Origin: Phycomyces nitens | Lineage: Eukaryota; Mucoromycota; Mucoromycetes; Mucorales; Phycomycetaceae | Reading direction: 5' to 3' | NCBI GenBank assembly: GCA_022702545.1 | Contig: JAHRBC010000001.1 | Location: forward strand, 6,510,001-6,574,000 | Length of the DNA stretch: 64,000 nt | In this document: piece after piece, positions 12,759 through 30,225 of the stretch | Layout: each line of letters opens with the position of its first letter | How positions within the stretch are numbered: the first letter of the stretch is position 1 | Notes under the pieces: generated by a model | The model's database searches: none | What the model was told of the DNA's origin: nothing | The model's input: the letters and a program-made list of their open reading frames with translations, nothing else | Program-made: the position numbers and the translations under genes

Positions 12759-13421
12759 ATTCTAGCTCCTTTAAGGCTTTTCTTTTTTATCCAGAGAAAC
12801 AAATCAAAAACATCTGCTTCATAAAGAAATCAAAACCCTTTTTGTTCTTCATGGCCCTTCTTCCTCTAAATCTCGGGGAATCAAAACACAACCGATTCAA
12901 AAATCATCCACTCACACTCGTCCCGCCACTTACAACATCACATCTGCTCACGAAAATAATAATAATATATAAAAAAACGTGGGGACCTAAAAATTTTACG
13001 TACAAGAAATATTTTCCATTTCTGTTTTCTTCTTGCAGCCAAGCAAAGGTCGCCTGGAGCATCTCCTTCTTTTTATCTAAATTTATAGTGTTTACATTAT
13101 TGATTCAGAGACACAGTTTGTGATCAACTGTTGAATTCAATCTCAATTCCGTCTTGTTTAATCGGTAAGATGAAGAGAGGATGATTTGGGATCACTGGAG
13201 ATTCCAAAAGGGCACATCAAAGGCGCGCTAGTCGGATGACCCATTAGCCAATGGTGGCCGAAAAATGGAATCTCAGTAATGATAAGTCAACTAAGTCAAA
13301 AAGTGTGTGTATTCTTAGCCTCACAAGAAGATTGGCATACAAAGAACCTGTCTTGTAGAAAAAGGAACGACCTTGTTCACCTCTGACCCACAACGCCCTT
13401 TTGCACTCCTTACCCTAAAGT
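12759..13421. other. VMA1 3' region and CHD promoter region
   Basis: 663 bp between tandem genes. It starts with the T/A-rich VMA1 3' untranslated region. The distal half is less AT-rich and leads into the CHD start. No further gene is visible. Confidence 0.4.
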
Positions 13422-19661
<6,240 letters not shown>

Positions 19662-20168
19662 TATACATTTGGTTCTTCTTTCTTTCTTTCTTTAAAAAAG
19701 AAAAGCACATTAATGCTCTAATGTTTTTTATTTTCTTATTTTTGTTGTTTATATCTGGCATTCCAGTTTAATAATTCCCATATAATTTTTGTTTAAAAGA
19801 AGTTGATCTTATCAAGTGTCGATCCAATATAGTGTGCTAATGGTGTTTTGAATTTGAAATTATTTCAGGCATCAATTGTGTATAATACTAATAAGACAAT
19901 TTGGAAATGTGGTATATTGATATTCGATATACTAGAGAGAGCATATCCATGTCCCCCCCAGTGATAGAATAAAGCAAGGAATTTGTAGCTAGAATTCTGT
20001 ATTTTCTACTATAAATAAATAACATGCAATTCCTTACTTGCTTTTTCCCACTATTTTTTTAAACGGAGATACCAAGGGCAGAAGGTTACGTATAAACATC
20101 AGGGAGAATATTTCAAAACAAGCATATTCTCTTCATCGACCATCAATCATTGCTTTCTCACATACCTC
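19662..20168. other. Intergenic between CHD and the dsRBD-protein gene
   Basis: 507 bp, AT-rich, with a TTTC run at 19677-19694. It carries the CHD 3' region and the promoter of the downstream gene. No additional gene seen. Confidence 0.4.
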
Positions 20169-21968
20169 ATGTCACCAAAACAGTTGAGCGCAAGAGCAAA
20201 ACTTGTAGCCGAAATCAATCAGCTGGTTAAGGATTACGGCATTCGTGCTCCTTTCAACTTTACCTATCGAGAAGTCAATCCAGGTCACTTCCTGGGCCAA
20301 GTCTCATTGCTAGATCAATTAATCGAAAGTAAAGTCGCCACAACATCTGCAAAGACAGCTAGAGAAGAAGCTGCAAAAGAAGCTTTGCTGCAGATCGGAT
20401 CAATCAGAAGCAAACTCGACGAAAAAATGAGATCAAAAGGTATTCGAGATTATTCGAGCCAAGGTTCAGATTCAAGCTTGAATCTAAACCGAAGCTCAGG
20501 CTCTGGCTCTGGCTCAGGTGCTAGTGCTAGTACTATTACTAGTACTAGTTTGGTTTCTAGTTCTAGTTCTAGTTTGGGTTCTGGAGCTGACGCTGGCTTT
20601 GCTGGTTCTGGTGCTGTTGGTTCTGGTTCTGTTGGTTCTGGCTTTATCGGTTCTGGCTCTGCCGGTTCTGGCTCTGCTGGCTCTGGCTTTGCCGGTTCTG
20701 GCTTTGCCGGTTCTGACCCTGCTGGTTCTGGCTCTAGCCCTACTGGTTTTGCTGGTTCTAGTTCTAGTTCTGGTTCTGGTCCTGCTGATCCTGCTGGCTC
20801 TGGCTCTTTTGGCTATTCTGGTTTTGCTGGTTCTAGTTCTGGTTCTGGTTCTGGTTCGGGCCCAGGCCCTAACACAGGTCCAAGCGCAGGCTTTAACACA
20901 GGCTCTAACACAGACTCTAACACAGGACCAGACACACCTTCCCAGAAATCTACTCCTGACCCCTCCCAAAAACCAGCACCTCGCAAGGTAACTCCTGGTC
21001 CTTCTCAAGCGCCAGTTTCACACGGTGTCAAGACTCGATCTGCTGTAAAGAAGCCCAGCCCACCTACGAAAAGATTGCAAGCTCCACCAAATGTTATTGG
21101 ATCAAAGCCCTCTGCACCCAAACCTCCAGCACCTAAATCTTCTCCAACAAAGGTTGTTCCAACAAAGGTTGCTCCACTAAAGGTTTCTCCACCAAAGGTC
21201 TCTGCACCCAAACAATCTGGACCCGTTAATTTGAATTCAACTAAAATTATTTCAGACAACCAGCAAGTTCAACCTATGGATATTGTAGAGAATGAGATTG
21301 ATCCTGAAGAAATTCATGCTGTGGAAAAGGCCAAGAGAATTTTAACTGAATATCTCAAGTTTCAGAGCGAACCCACAAACTTGCAAAAACCAGCAGTCGA
21401 CTTATTGCGAGAGTTTGCCGAAGCAATGCCATGTCAAGAACCCATGTATCAAGTCTCTGAGGATTTGACTCCACACCCCAGGTACCTCAGTCCATGCTAC
21501 TCTTGTGTTGTCACCATGGAGAATTTCACAGTCTGCACCGAGGATTCTATGCCGACCTGTTCGCTGGCCAAAGAACAGTGCGCAAGTCTAGCACTTTTGA
21601 TTCTTGCTCGAACATTGTGTCCTCCAGATGTCTACAAGTCATTGATAGGAACCATGGAGAACGAAGCAAGTTACAGAAGATACACTCTGACGAACGGAGA
21701 ACGATTATTGCTGAATGGAGCTGGTAGATATGACATGTCAGTACTCCATGAAGCTCTGGTAAAACTGGGATGGTCTATTGGAGAGATGACCTACATGGAA
21801 AGAGATGGGCTTTATGTTTGTCATCTGGACATCGACCGCAACCCGGCCCCTTCCATGCGATCCTCAAGCAAAATCTGGGCAGCCACCAAGTCAGAATCTG
21901 CTGATGTGGCTGCTAGAGACTTATTGGATCAAATGGAATCGGGAAATCTCATCGTAGTCTCTCGTTAA
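20169..21968 (+). CDS. Protein with three dsRBD-like folds and a Ser/Gly-rich linker
   Basis: A single-exon 599-aa protein, unusual among these intron-rich neighbours. Residues about 10-78 have the alpha-beta-beta-beta-alpha pattern of a double-stranded RNA binding domain, with helix 2 reading TAREEAAKEALLQI. Residues about 109-254 are low-complexity Ser/Gly with recurrent AGSG and GSGS units, followed by a Lys/Pro/Ser-rich stretch to about 345 with repeated PTKV/PLKV-type units. Two more dsRBD-like segments follow: about 385-485 (ending SLAKEQCASLALLIL) and about 510-595 (GLYVCHLDI then a DVAARDLL helix). These two are more diverged. Likely role: binds structured RNA, possibly in RNA interference, editing or RNP assembly; no catalytic domain is present. 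The linker could promote condensate formation, an inference from composition. Long open frames in other phases of the linker are shadows of the repeat. Confidence 0.75.
   Translation: MSPKQLSARAKLVAEINQLVKDYGIRAPFNFTYREVNPGHFLGQVSLLDQLIESKVATTSAKTAREEAAKEALLQIGSIRSKLDEKMRSKGIRDYSSQGSDSSLNLNRSSGSGSGSGASASTITSTSLVSSSSSSLGSGADAGFAGSGAVGSGSVGSGFIGSGSAGSGSAGSGFAGSGFAGSDPAGSGSSPTGFAGSSSSSGSGPADPAGSGSFGYSGFAGSSSGSGSGSGPGPNTGPSAGFNTGSNTDSNTGPDTPSQKSTPDPSQKPAPRKVTPGPSQAPVSHGVKTRSAVKKPSPPTKRLQAPPNVIGSKPSAPKPPAPKSSPTKVVPTKVAPLKVSPPKVSAPKQSGPVNLNSTKIISDNQQVQPMDIVENEIDPEEIHAVEKAKRILTEYLKFQSEPTNLQKPAVDLLREFAEAMPCQEPMYQVSEDLTPHPRYLSPCYSCVVTMENFTVCTEDSMPTCSLAKEQCASLALLILARTLCPPDVYKSLIGTMENEASYRRYTLTNGERLLLNGAGRYDMSVLHEALVKLGWSIGEMTYMERDGLYVCHLDIDRNPAPSMRSSSKIWAATKSESADVAARDLLDQMESGNLIVVSR
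20493..20930 (+). repeat. Degenerate Ser/Gly-coding repeat tract
   Basis: Imperfect iterations of GGTTCTGGCTCTGCC-like units encode GSGSAGSG and GFAGSGFAGS. The third positions vary, so it is an old or slowly expanding repeat rather than a fresh microsatellite. The biased composition keeps two further frames open, producing artificial Leu/Val-rich and Arg/Thr-rich ORFs. Confidence 0.9.
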
Positions 21969-22426
21969 ATAAAGATGATAAGAATATCTTTAAACTTTAC
22001 AAGGTAAACTCCTGATGAAGACCATGAATGTGCTGATAAGTTCCATTGTTGAATATTTGAAGAAAAAGAAAAACTAAACATTCATGTATTTCTCGATAGT
22101 AGTGCCCCCCCCTTTTTTTTTTCAAACTTTTCTTACCCTCGAGAAAACATGAAATGTATCTGTAGCAAATTGTTTTTATTTCAATGTAAAGAACCAAAAA
22201 AAATAATTATGGAAATAGTTCCTCACAAATCTGTTTGTACGGCCCATTTTAAATATCAAGGCTGTAATAAACCGTTATAAATATTGAATTTTGATAACAT
22301 TAACCCTGTAATCTTTGTTGCCTTATTCTTTAACGATATTCATTCATTTGTTTGTTTGTTTTTTTATTGTGCCTAGAAAATAATTTTCTCATTCTCTCTG
22401 GACAAGCCATTCAAAACAAAAATTCA
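21969..22426. other. Intergenic upstream of the FAAP100-like gene
   Basis: AT-rich spacer of 458 bp with the 3' untranslated region of the dsRBD-protein gene and a C7T10 homopolymer block near 22105-22121. The frame of the next gene is open back to about 22352, but the first in-frame ATG is at 22427. Confidence 0.4.
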
Positions 22427-25400
22427 ATGATTTTTGACTCGTATGTGAATGCAAAAATTAATTTAAAAAGGACAATTCATGGTGTGGAATCCGATTCAAT
22501 GAAATCAGTTATTATAAAGCACCAGTTTACCCTTCAAGACACTTGTAATGCATCTTCTGAGAGTCTATTAGTATATTGTCATGACACAATATTTATGAAT
22601 GGCTGTGGAGGGGAAGTGAATGCCATCTTGAATGGGGTTGTGAAGCAGGTACATGAGTGATCAATGCTTCCAACATATCTCTAGTCCATCTACTCATGCC
22701 CTTCATCTTCAATATCATGTTTATTAAAAAATAATCAAGAAATGGGACCTTGGAATGAATGTCAAACAACTCGTTGCTTGTCCAGAATCCAATAATAGCC
22801 AACGTACCTGTGTATTAGCAAGAACCGATACTCAAGTATGGCATCTAATCCTTGACAACACAAAAGCAACAGACGAGTAAGCACCTGTTTCAGTTCAGAA
22901 TACTAGAAAGAAAGCTTTTTGAAAAGCCTCTAGGATTGTTTGTCTTTTTATGTATTTTATTCCATGTTTATAAACAAAAGCATGTTCTAGTTCTCAACAA
23001 GCGCCAAAAAGACCACGCCTAGAGAGACCAAAGGGATCAACTGTTCTTTTATTTCACGCAAGTCTTTTAGAGATATCCAATCTAGATTTAATATTCACAG
23101 CATTGATTGGAAACAGGATAAGCTGCACTATATATGTCTAGCAGATCCACCCAATTGTGGATTCTACTGTCTTCAAGGCAATTCTGTTTTATTCTACGAT
23201 ATGAAGACCAAACAAAAGGGAGAACCAAACCATTCTTTGCAAAGCACTATGCTTTCTGGCACAATCACAACAGGCTGTATTGGTAAACCTATTTTTATAT
23301 GTGTAGAATGGAACCAGCAGCAGTGAATTGACCTAAAATTACCTCAGTAAACCTTTCTAGTCAAGCACAGATACATCTTGATGAGAATTTGGCAACCTTT
23401 TTTGATCTTTCAGGGTAAGTGAAGCTTTGGGATACGTCGGATATACTCAAACACAAAACCATTGTTTTTATTAAACAGCCAAGAAAGTATAATATTTGGA
23501 ATGGGGGATGAGTCAATTTATTCAAGGGATCTGAGCACCAAGCCTACACAAGATCATTTAATATCAAAGCTAAAGGTATATTAAACGCATTCCAAGGATT
23601 CATCGATATACCTTTATTAAGAAACTAGCATCATTCGAATTTTTAAAGGGACCTGGCTACTTGAAATCAGTACATCTATTAAACATTTCCAAGTCAAAGC
23701 ATAATAATGATGGTCCAGTCATTCATGATACCATGGTATTCATCAGGCAAGTAAGCAAATTTCAAATATGTGATGTGGTTTATTAATTATACCATAGGTC
23801 TGAGAGCACAATGCAAGTATATTCAAAAATAGCAAGCAAAGACAAACAGACCATTTCCTTTCAAGAATTCATACTACCCTCTCCAATGGTAGACGCCGTG
23901 TCTTTTCGAGTGAGACATTTTAAATAATATTGTAGTAACAAATCCCCAGAAACAATCTTATTAATATTATTTTGAGTAGAATGAATCTGTATTGTGCGTA
24001 GGCAAGAACGGAAAGGTATATCATATCAAGTTTTCTCCAAACTACCAAGGTGGGTGGCATTATAAATTTAGATTTAATGGTTTGTGATTAGTGTAAATAA
24101 CCATATTACTATACCAAAAGATCAAGATCAAGAATCCATTGTCAGTATACATGTCGCTGTTTCTCTTTTAGAAACACTAGAGGATATACAACGTATCTGT
24201 ATAGTGGAGACTGAGAAAGATGATACGATTGCCATTGCAGCCTTACAAAAGAACAATTATTTGATTATTGCCGAGATGGATTCTAGGTACTCGCAAGTTT
24301 TTTTTTAAGAGAAAGACCATATTGTATCAATATTGTGTATACTCATTCGATACACTAGTTCGTCTGACCAAGACCCATCAGACCCACATAATCTGAGAGA
24401 AGCAATACGAGAAACACTCAAGCAATTATCAGATTGTGAGGATTTATCCAAAAAATTGGATGAGGAGCATCAGGTAAGATGTGCATTTCAGAGGATTAAA
24501 ACAAGTCAATTTTGGGGAACAACAAGAGTATTGTATTTTAATCCTTTATTTTATAGAATGTGAATGAAAAGTTGAAAGAAATAAACGCCACGTTATTTTC
24601 ACTTCAGGGTATAAAGCAGCGTAAAGAGACATCTGAACGCTTTGAATGTGAAGTAAAGCCGATTCTTATTTCTCGCCCTGTCAAAGAAATGGTGTTTTCT
24701 GATATTGGATTGAGAATTCGGCTAAAAGTCCCACTATCAATGAGTTGGAAAAACTGGCAATGTAAGAATACATAATGATTGGACGCATATAATGATATCT
24801 AAACCGCCTGGTTCAGTGCATATTAACCTCAATGATCAACGACCGCTGTCCCAAGAAATGATATCAGTCGAACGAGGTATCCAAGAGTCTGTACAAGGGA
24901 AAACATTAAGTACGTCTCTCCTTGGCCTTGACAAATTACGTGAATGGTGAGCATACACATACACATTTACTTTTTCTTAAAAAAAATCTTAATATTTGGC
25001 TTTTAGGGAACATGACATACTGATACCTACAAAGTCATTAAGCTTTCCTTTGGAAGTAACAACGAGTCTTTCGTACTCATCGATGAACCAGTTCTTACCA
25101 GCCGAACAACGCACGGAAGCATCGCCCAGTAATAATGGTATACAGTCTGTCATCTCCCGATCTATACTTTTATAATTTCTCTCGTATACTAACTATCAGT
25201 AAAGATAATCCACTATTGTTTTCTGTATCCCAAATTATAATAGATGATTTGCACTTTGCTGTCCCATGCAGCTCAAGAATGGTTTCGAGCATAGAATCAT
25301 TTGGCCTTTGGTCAGTTACCGAACGGCTGCAACCAGTGTACGATAGTTATTGCCTTTTGAGCAAGTCTGGAGAATTTTTAGCTGCGAGACTAGATGCCTA

Positions 25401-26241
25401 TTGCTTGCTATCAAACGACATAAAGGTACAATACTTTTTTTTAAAGAATCTAAAAACATATCCGTCTCTAAAATTTATCCTCGGCATTAGGACGCAACAA
25501 AAAAACAAAATCTAAAGATCCCAGAGGATAATACAGAAATTCATTTCAAGGTCATTTCAAATGACACAGAAGATTCTGATATTGCTTACCGCAAGATACT
25601 GTATTGTCTGCTACAAGAAGGTAGAAACGAGTAAGTCTAATGATATGCTTGAGAAAGTTATACTGACCTTGGGAATCTAAAAACGGCTATATTTACTATA
25701 GAATGACCATGAAAGAAATACTTTATGGAGCAGAGAAAGCAGTTTTTACACTTGCACAGTACCCTAGTTTTCCTGTTGAGATTGTCCTATCTAAAAGTAA
25801 GATCTCACTTGCAATCCTTGTTCGACATTTAATGATCATGTAAAATAGATCCAGCACATACAGACAACAATAACCTTGGTGTGATTTTGAAAATTAAATG
25901 CCACAGTAGTTATGTTTTGTTCAAAGTAGAAGCAGCTCTACTGGCTAGAATTTCTAACCACCTAGTGGATCCTGCCAATGCACCTCCAAACAAAGGTAAG
26001 AGTCCTTAAAAACATTGTCTAGTTTCTCAAGTACGTGTATTTATATTATTTCAAAGAATCCCAAGAAGAGGCTGCCAATTTGGCCAAGCTACACCGTTTG
26101 CTTTTGGCTTCGTATGCCAAACTAGAAAGTGAATACCAAGCGAGTTCTAGCGATAAAGATATCTGGGACGATTTATTGGCTACTCTTCACAATATGCGAG
26201 AAATACGCAATGCTAACCCTATATGTTGGGTGTCTTTCTAA
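22427..26241 (+). CDS. FAAP100-like protein (Fanconi anaemia core complex subunit candidate)
   Basis: Exons: 22427-22648, 22740-22876, 22991-23282, 23348-23414, 23479-23575, 23649-23746, 23798-23909, 23980-24053, 24092-24286, 24359-24473, 24557-24761, 24817-24946, 25007-25137, 25244-25425, 25491-25630, 25702-25796, 25849-25995, 26057-26241; about 874 aa. Human FAAP100 is 881 aa. Similarity recalled from that family: N-terminal LLVYCHDTIFM and TQVWHLIL (FAAP100 has VLCHEAEVFL and QVWHLEL), then LADPPNCGFYCL. A coiled coil follows (about LREAIRETLKQ to KLKEINATLFSLQ). The C-terminus has ILYCLLQEGRNE, AVFTLAQYPSFPVEIVLSK and VLFKVEAALLARISNHL in the same order as human. In animals FAAP100 pairs with FANCB and FANCL in the ligase that ubiquitinates FANCD2. 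Oddities: a frame break in exon 3, a GC-AG intron (23747-23797) and a 38-bp intron (24054-24091), the least certain junction. FANCB is the main alternative. Confidence 0.6.
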
Positions 26242-26476
26242 CCTTTGGGATATTTCTTATAAACATAATAAAGTTTCGAATTGATGTTGTTTGATTTTAT
26301 AAATGTCGATTATAATAAATACACGATACTTTCTATGTAGATCTATAATATCTGGTGCTTCATACCTCCCGCACAGACCTCGAATAAATAGAGAGAGAGA
26401 GAGAAATAGTCTATGGAAAAATGGAATACTCAGGCCCAAAGTGAACAAAGGAGCCCATGTCTTTTTTCAATCACGT

Positions 26477-26920
26477 TTAGAGAGTGTCCTTGGATTCGGT
26501 CGACTCGGGACTAGATGATTCCTTAGTTTTGGACTTCTTTGCTGCTTTAGTATGCATGTCTGCAAATCCGAGATTGTCCATATTGTCTTTATCCATCAGT
26601 CCCCTAACATTTGGCACTTGATGAACACAATCGTTCGTCAATGATCTCGATTCCTATTTCTTATTTACTTGTCCATGCGGCATTGGAGATATGCCTTTGA
26701 AAATTCTCGACAGGCACCATTGTTGCTCTTGTTGGCTCTCATGCACTTTACATAATTCTTCATAAAGTCCTTACATTCACCTGCACTTTTTTAGTGAGCC
26801 AACTTATCACCTAGACAGCCTTTATTAAACAGACTTACCGTCATGATCTACAGGGAAACTTCCAAGAAGTGGGGGTGCCCCTGAGAATGATTCAACGTTG
26901 GGAGGTCTTCCGAAACTCAT
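26477..26920 (-). CDS. COX19: Cytochrome c oxidase assembly protein Cox19
   Basis: Twin CX9C protein of the mitochondrial intermembrane space, needed for copper delivery to cytochrome oxidase. Three exons in transcript order: 26839-26920, 26669-26780, 26604-boundary exon 26477-26603; 106 aa. It starts MSFGRP, a hallmark of Cox19, followed by GSFPVDHDGECKDF. Cysteines 30/40 and 51/61 form the two CX9C helices. The C-terminal tail beyond residue 70 is Lys/Ser-rich and dispensable in the family. It is imported through the Mia40 pathway, so no cleavable presequence is expected, and none is seen. It converges on the FAAP100-like gene with 235 bp between stop codons. Confidence 0.95.
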
Positions 26921-27186
26921 GATGTTTATGCGTGTAATCGCTAGGCTAGACGGAGAATCGCAGACCATGCTTATTTTCTAGACTGGCTTTGAGGCCCGAC
27001 CAACAAGCCACCACCAAGACAAGATAACCTTTTATATTTGGTCATTTATTTAGTATGAATGATTTGATAATATAATATAATAATAATTATCGAGCGACTT
27101 GTGAGATCAAGTAATGCCCTATAACCATTAATTGATAATATATACATATATACATATATTTCAAGAAAGAACAAAGAAAATCAAAG

Positions 27187-27996
27187 TCAATCTACTTTAT
27201 CTTTAGTGGCACCATTGACAGCAAGTCTATCAGCCATTTCATTGCCAGGCTCTCCACTGTGCCCAGGAACGTAGGAGAGTATGGTGTTACCTCTACGTTG
27301 GCTACGTGCGGCAAGAATGCTCTCAAAAAGGTCTCTATTCTCAACCTCTTTGCCGTTGGTTGATTTCCACCCATGTTTGACCCATTTCTTGCTCCATTCA
27401 TTTACTGCCTTTATAACATATTGCGAATCTGTGCGGATTTCCAGGTTGCCAATGTCATTCTTGGCTTGTCTAATTGCCTCGAGAACAGCCGTGGCTTCGG
27501 CTCGTTGATTTGTTTGTCGTTCTCCTGAAAGACGTTTGCTGACATTTCTTGGATGGTTTTCACCCCAAAAAACTCCGTAGCCTGCTCGTGCAAATGCCTT
27601 GCCGTTGGAAGATGAAGCACCATCGGTATAAACTATCCTGTTAGTGTTGATTGGTGCTGAATCAAGGGGTTGTAAAGGTGTATTGTTGGAAAGAGTCTCA
27701 TTGCGGATCTTTCTTTCGAATTTATTATAAGGAAGACTGGATTGGATACGGGGTCTTGATGGAATGGCTTGTACAGATCGATTTTGTTCGACTGTAGAAT
27801 CTAGAGGGCGAGACTGGGTGTAGGATATAAACGATTTGACGCCTCCAACAAAGGCTTCTGCTTCAGCTGCAGTGGGAAACTTTTTGTAGATTCCACCAGA
27901 GAAGCCTTTGATTTGATTTTCACAATCAGCCCAGGTTCCATAGACCCCTGGATTTCTGCCTTTTTTGACAGCATAAAAACTTCCCTTTTTAGGCAT
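27187..27996 (-). CDS. Ribonuclease H1
   Basis: Single-exon 269-aa enzyme that cleaves RNA in RNA:DNA hybrids. Residues about 5-50 form the RNase H1 N-terminal hybrid-binding domain (SFYAVKKGRNPGVYGTWADC...KKFPTAAEAEAFV), followed by a linker to about 118 and the type I RNase H domain to the end. The catalytic acids are visible: D125 (YTDGASS), E167 (NQRAEAT), D190 (RTDSQYV), D256 (NEMADRLA), with H246 in GHSGEPGN. The ATG at the MPKKGS start is used. The frame stays open 20 codons further upstream to a TTG and would add a hydrophobic, Arg-containing leader. Eukaryotes often make a mitochondrial RNase H1 from an alternative start, but here it would need non-ATG initiation, so it is only a possibility. 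The promoter is shared or divergent with the M24B peptidase gene. Confidence 0.95.
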   Translation of the reverse strand: MPKKGSFYAVKKGRNPGVYGTWADCENQIKGFSGGIYKKFPTAAEAEAFVGGVKSFISYTQSRPLDSTVEQNRSVQAIPSRPRIQSSLPYNKFERKIRNETLSNNTPLQPLDSAPINTNRIVYTDGASSSNGKAFARAGYGVFWGENHPRNVSKRLSGERQTNQRAEATAVLEAIRQAKNDIGNLEIRTDSQYVIKAVNEWSKKWVKHGWKSTNGKEVENRDLFESILAARSQRRGNTILSYVPGHSGEPGNEMADRLAVNGATKDKVD

Positions 27997-28579
27997 TAAT
28001 GTAGTATAGAGTCGATAAATAATTGTAAGAAATGAGAAAGAGGAAAAGGGATCCAAAAATCAATAAATCAAACTGGATATAGAATATCCTCCAGGTCATG
28101 TGACTTTCAAATTCCGAGTGCAAAGCAGTTGCAGAATCTCAAAAGTTTTAAACTTTGTTGCTATAGATTTCCATGGTCCTGTGACAATAAGTTATATTTT
28201 TACTTGGAAAAAAGGACCACGAGTGTCAATATATACCCCATTTTTTTTTTTTGGAAAAAGTGATCTTTACAAATACCTCTTTAATATCTTTGTTTGTTAT
28301 GTAAAGGATATTCTCAAGGCGTTGTGCAATTAGGAATAGTCATAGACGATCACGTACGGCATTGGCTCAAACATCCGGCGCTCAGGATCTTCTCAAGGCA
28401 GCTCTAATACGTCTATCAAATAAAAAGGGGGTTCTAAATGGTTACAGGAAACCTAATAAACATGACACAAGCGGCCAATAAAAATCCGTAATCCTCCTTA
28501 CCCTCAGGAACGTATATTTATTTAATCATTCTCATCTCTTCTTCTTCTTCCGTATTCCGTATTCCGTCTCCTTATCAAT
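27997..28579. other. Divergent promoter region, RNase H1 / M24B peptidase
   Basis: 583 bp between start codons of divergently transcribed genes. The half nearest the peptidase is GC-richer and ends in a CT-rich stretch with two copies of CCGTATT. No separate gene supported. Confidence 0.45.
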
Positions 28580-30225
28580 ATGACTGATCCAGCATCCTTG
28601 CCCAGACAAAAGAGAATTCCCACTCGCCACCACTGCTACAGAGTAGGAGAGTTACTCGGAGCCAAGAACGAAAGAACCATTATATACCACCGTGGAGGAA
28701 TAGACACTGTACGAGATACCACAGATGTAGAGCTGGATTTTAGACAAGAAAGCTACTTTTTCTACCTCTCTGGTAAGTTATCAAGTATATTAAAACCATT
28801 TATTAAATCCCCAAGACAGGCGTAGAGCATCCGGGATTCCATATCCTTATTGACCTCTATAACGATATCGTCTATCTCATCCCCCCTACTGTACCCGATT
28901 CCGAGATTCTATGGAAGGGAGAGCCTGATACTGTGGAGGAACTGCTGGAGATCTACGATGCAGACAAGATCCTTGCCGAAGAAGATGTTCCTGATCTTAT
29001 CCAGTCACTGCGTCCTGAACTAGTCTATGTATTGGATACAGTGGATACTTCAATGATCAAGGAAGCTGGTGTGCGTGAATGTCAACTGGACAAGGTTTCC
29101 CTGAGGGTAGCAATGGATGAAGCACGATTGATAAAATTCCCATGGGAAATCGAGCTCATTCGGTATGCTGCCCAGATATCCTCTCATGCTCACATGGCAT
29201 TGATGCAACGTGTTCAAGCAGGACAGCCAGAATCATACTGTGAGGCATTATTCAGATGGGTGTGTGCAAGGAACGGAATGCCACGACAGTGCTATATACC
29301 CATCATTGCATCTGGTCCGCGTGCAGCCACTCTGCACTATACCCGTAACAACAAGCTTCTTCCTGCAGGTAAACATGCAATGCTTCTAGTAGATGCAGGT
29401 GGAGAGCGCTTTTGTTACGGCAGCGATGTCACTCGCACATTCCCTATATCCGGAAAGTTTTCCCCAGAAGCAAAGGCCATTTATGAGATTGTACTAAAGA
29501 TGCAAGAGGTATTTATATAGATACTTTATATATATATATATATTTTAAATTTACTCATTCTATGCTTTAGACCATACTATCCCAGTTGAAGCCAGGCGCA
29601 ATGTGGGCTGGTTTGCACAACCTGGGTGTCTATATACTCTGCCAAGAGCTTATCCGGATCGGTATTCTTGTAGGCGGCACCCTTGAAGAGTTTTTGCGTC
29701 TTGGTCTCCCACGAGCATTCTATTTTCATGGTAGGTATTCAAACCAGTATTAAAAGTAGCAACTAAGCGTCCTATAGGTACAGGTCATTCTGTTGGTCTG
29801 GATGTGCATGATGTAGGAGGGTAAGTAAACAAAAAAAAAGGTTGATGTTATGATCAGATTGATTCAACTCGCAAGTTACTAGTCGCTCAGCAGGAGTATT
29901 GGTCAAGGGCTACTATGAGACAATGCCTCGATCCCAGTTGTTGTTTAGTCGGCCGTTGATTAAGGACATGGTGCTCACGGTGGAACCTGGCCTTTATTTC
30001 AACCCAACCAGCATTGCCATGTGGACAGAGAAACCAGGATATGCAAAGTACTTTAACATGGAGATGATCAACAAGTACATGCCAGTAGGAGGAGTAAGGA
30101 TTGAAGACACAGTGGTCCTGACTGAGGATGGCTATGACAATCTTACGATTGCACCAAAGACTGTAAATGACATTGAAGCTCTCATGGCTTGTCGTGCCCA
30201 GTCTTACATGGATTCCATGCCCTAA
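28580..30225 (+). CDS. Xaa-Pro dipeptidase / aminopeptidase P family (M24B)
   Basis: Cytosolic metallopeptidase releasing residues N-terminal to proline. Five exons: 28580-28772, 28820-29508, 29571-29730, 29778-29820, 29883-30225; 475 aa. Residues about 18-155 are the aminopeptidase P N-terminal domain, containing RTIIYHRGG and FFYLSG-VEHPG. The C-terminal pita-bread domain carries all five metal ligands at the expected spacing: D256 (LLVDAGG), D267 (GSDVTRTFP), H351 (GTGHSVGLDVHD), E396 (TVEPGLYF) and E436 (GVRIEDTV). The catalytic HYTRNN motif is also present. Prolidase (PEPD-like) fits best because of the GTGHSVGLDVHDVGG context. The stop lies only 116 bp from the next start codon. Confidence 0.93.

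Noticed and set aside
20514..21008. Long open frames on both strands with Arg/Thr repeats or Leu/Val repeats
   Set aside because: They are shadows of the Ser/Gly-coding repeat; the repeat composition keeps all frames open, and the plus-strand dsRBD protein explains it.
27997..28056. Extended RNase H1 N-terminus from an upstream TTG
   Set aside because: Non-ATG initiation is not supported; the ATG start gives a complete hybrid-binding domain. Kept only as a remark.
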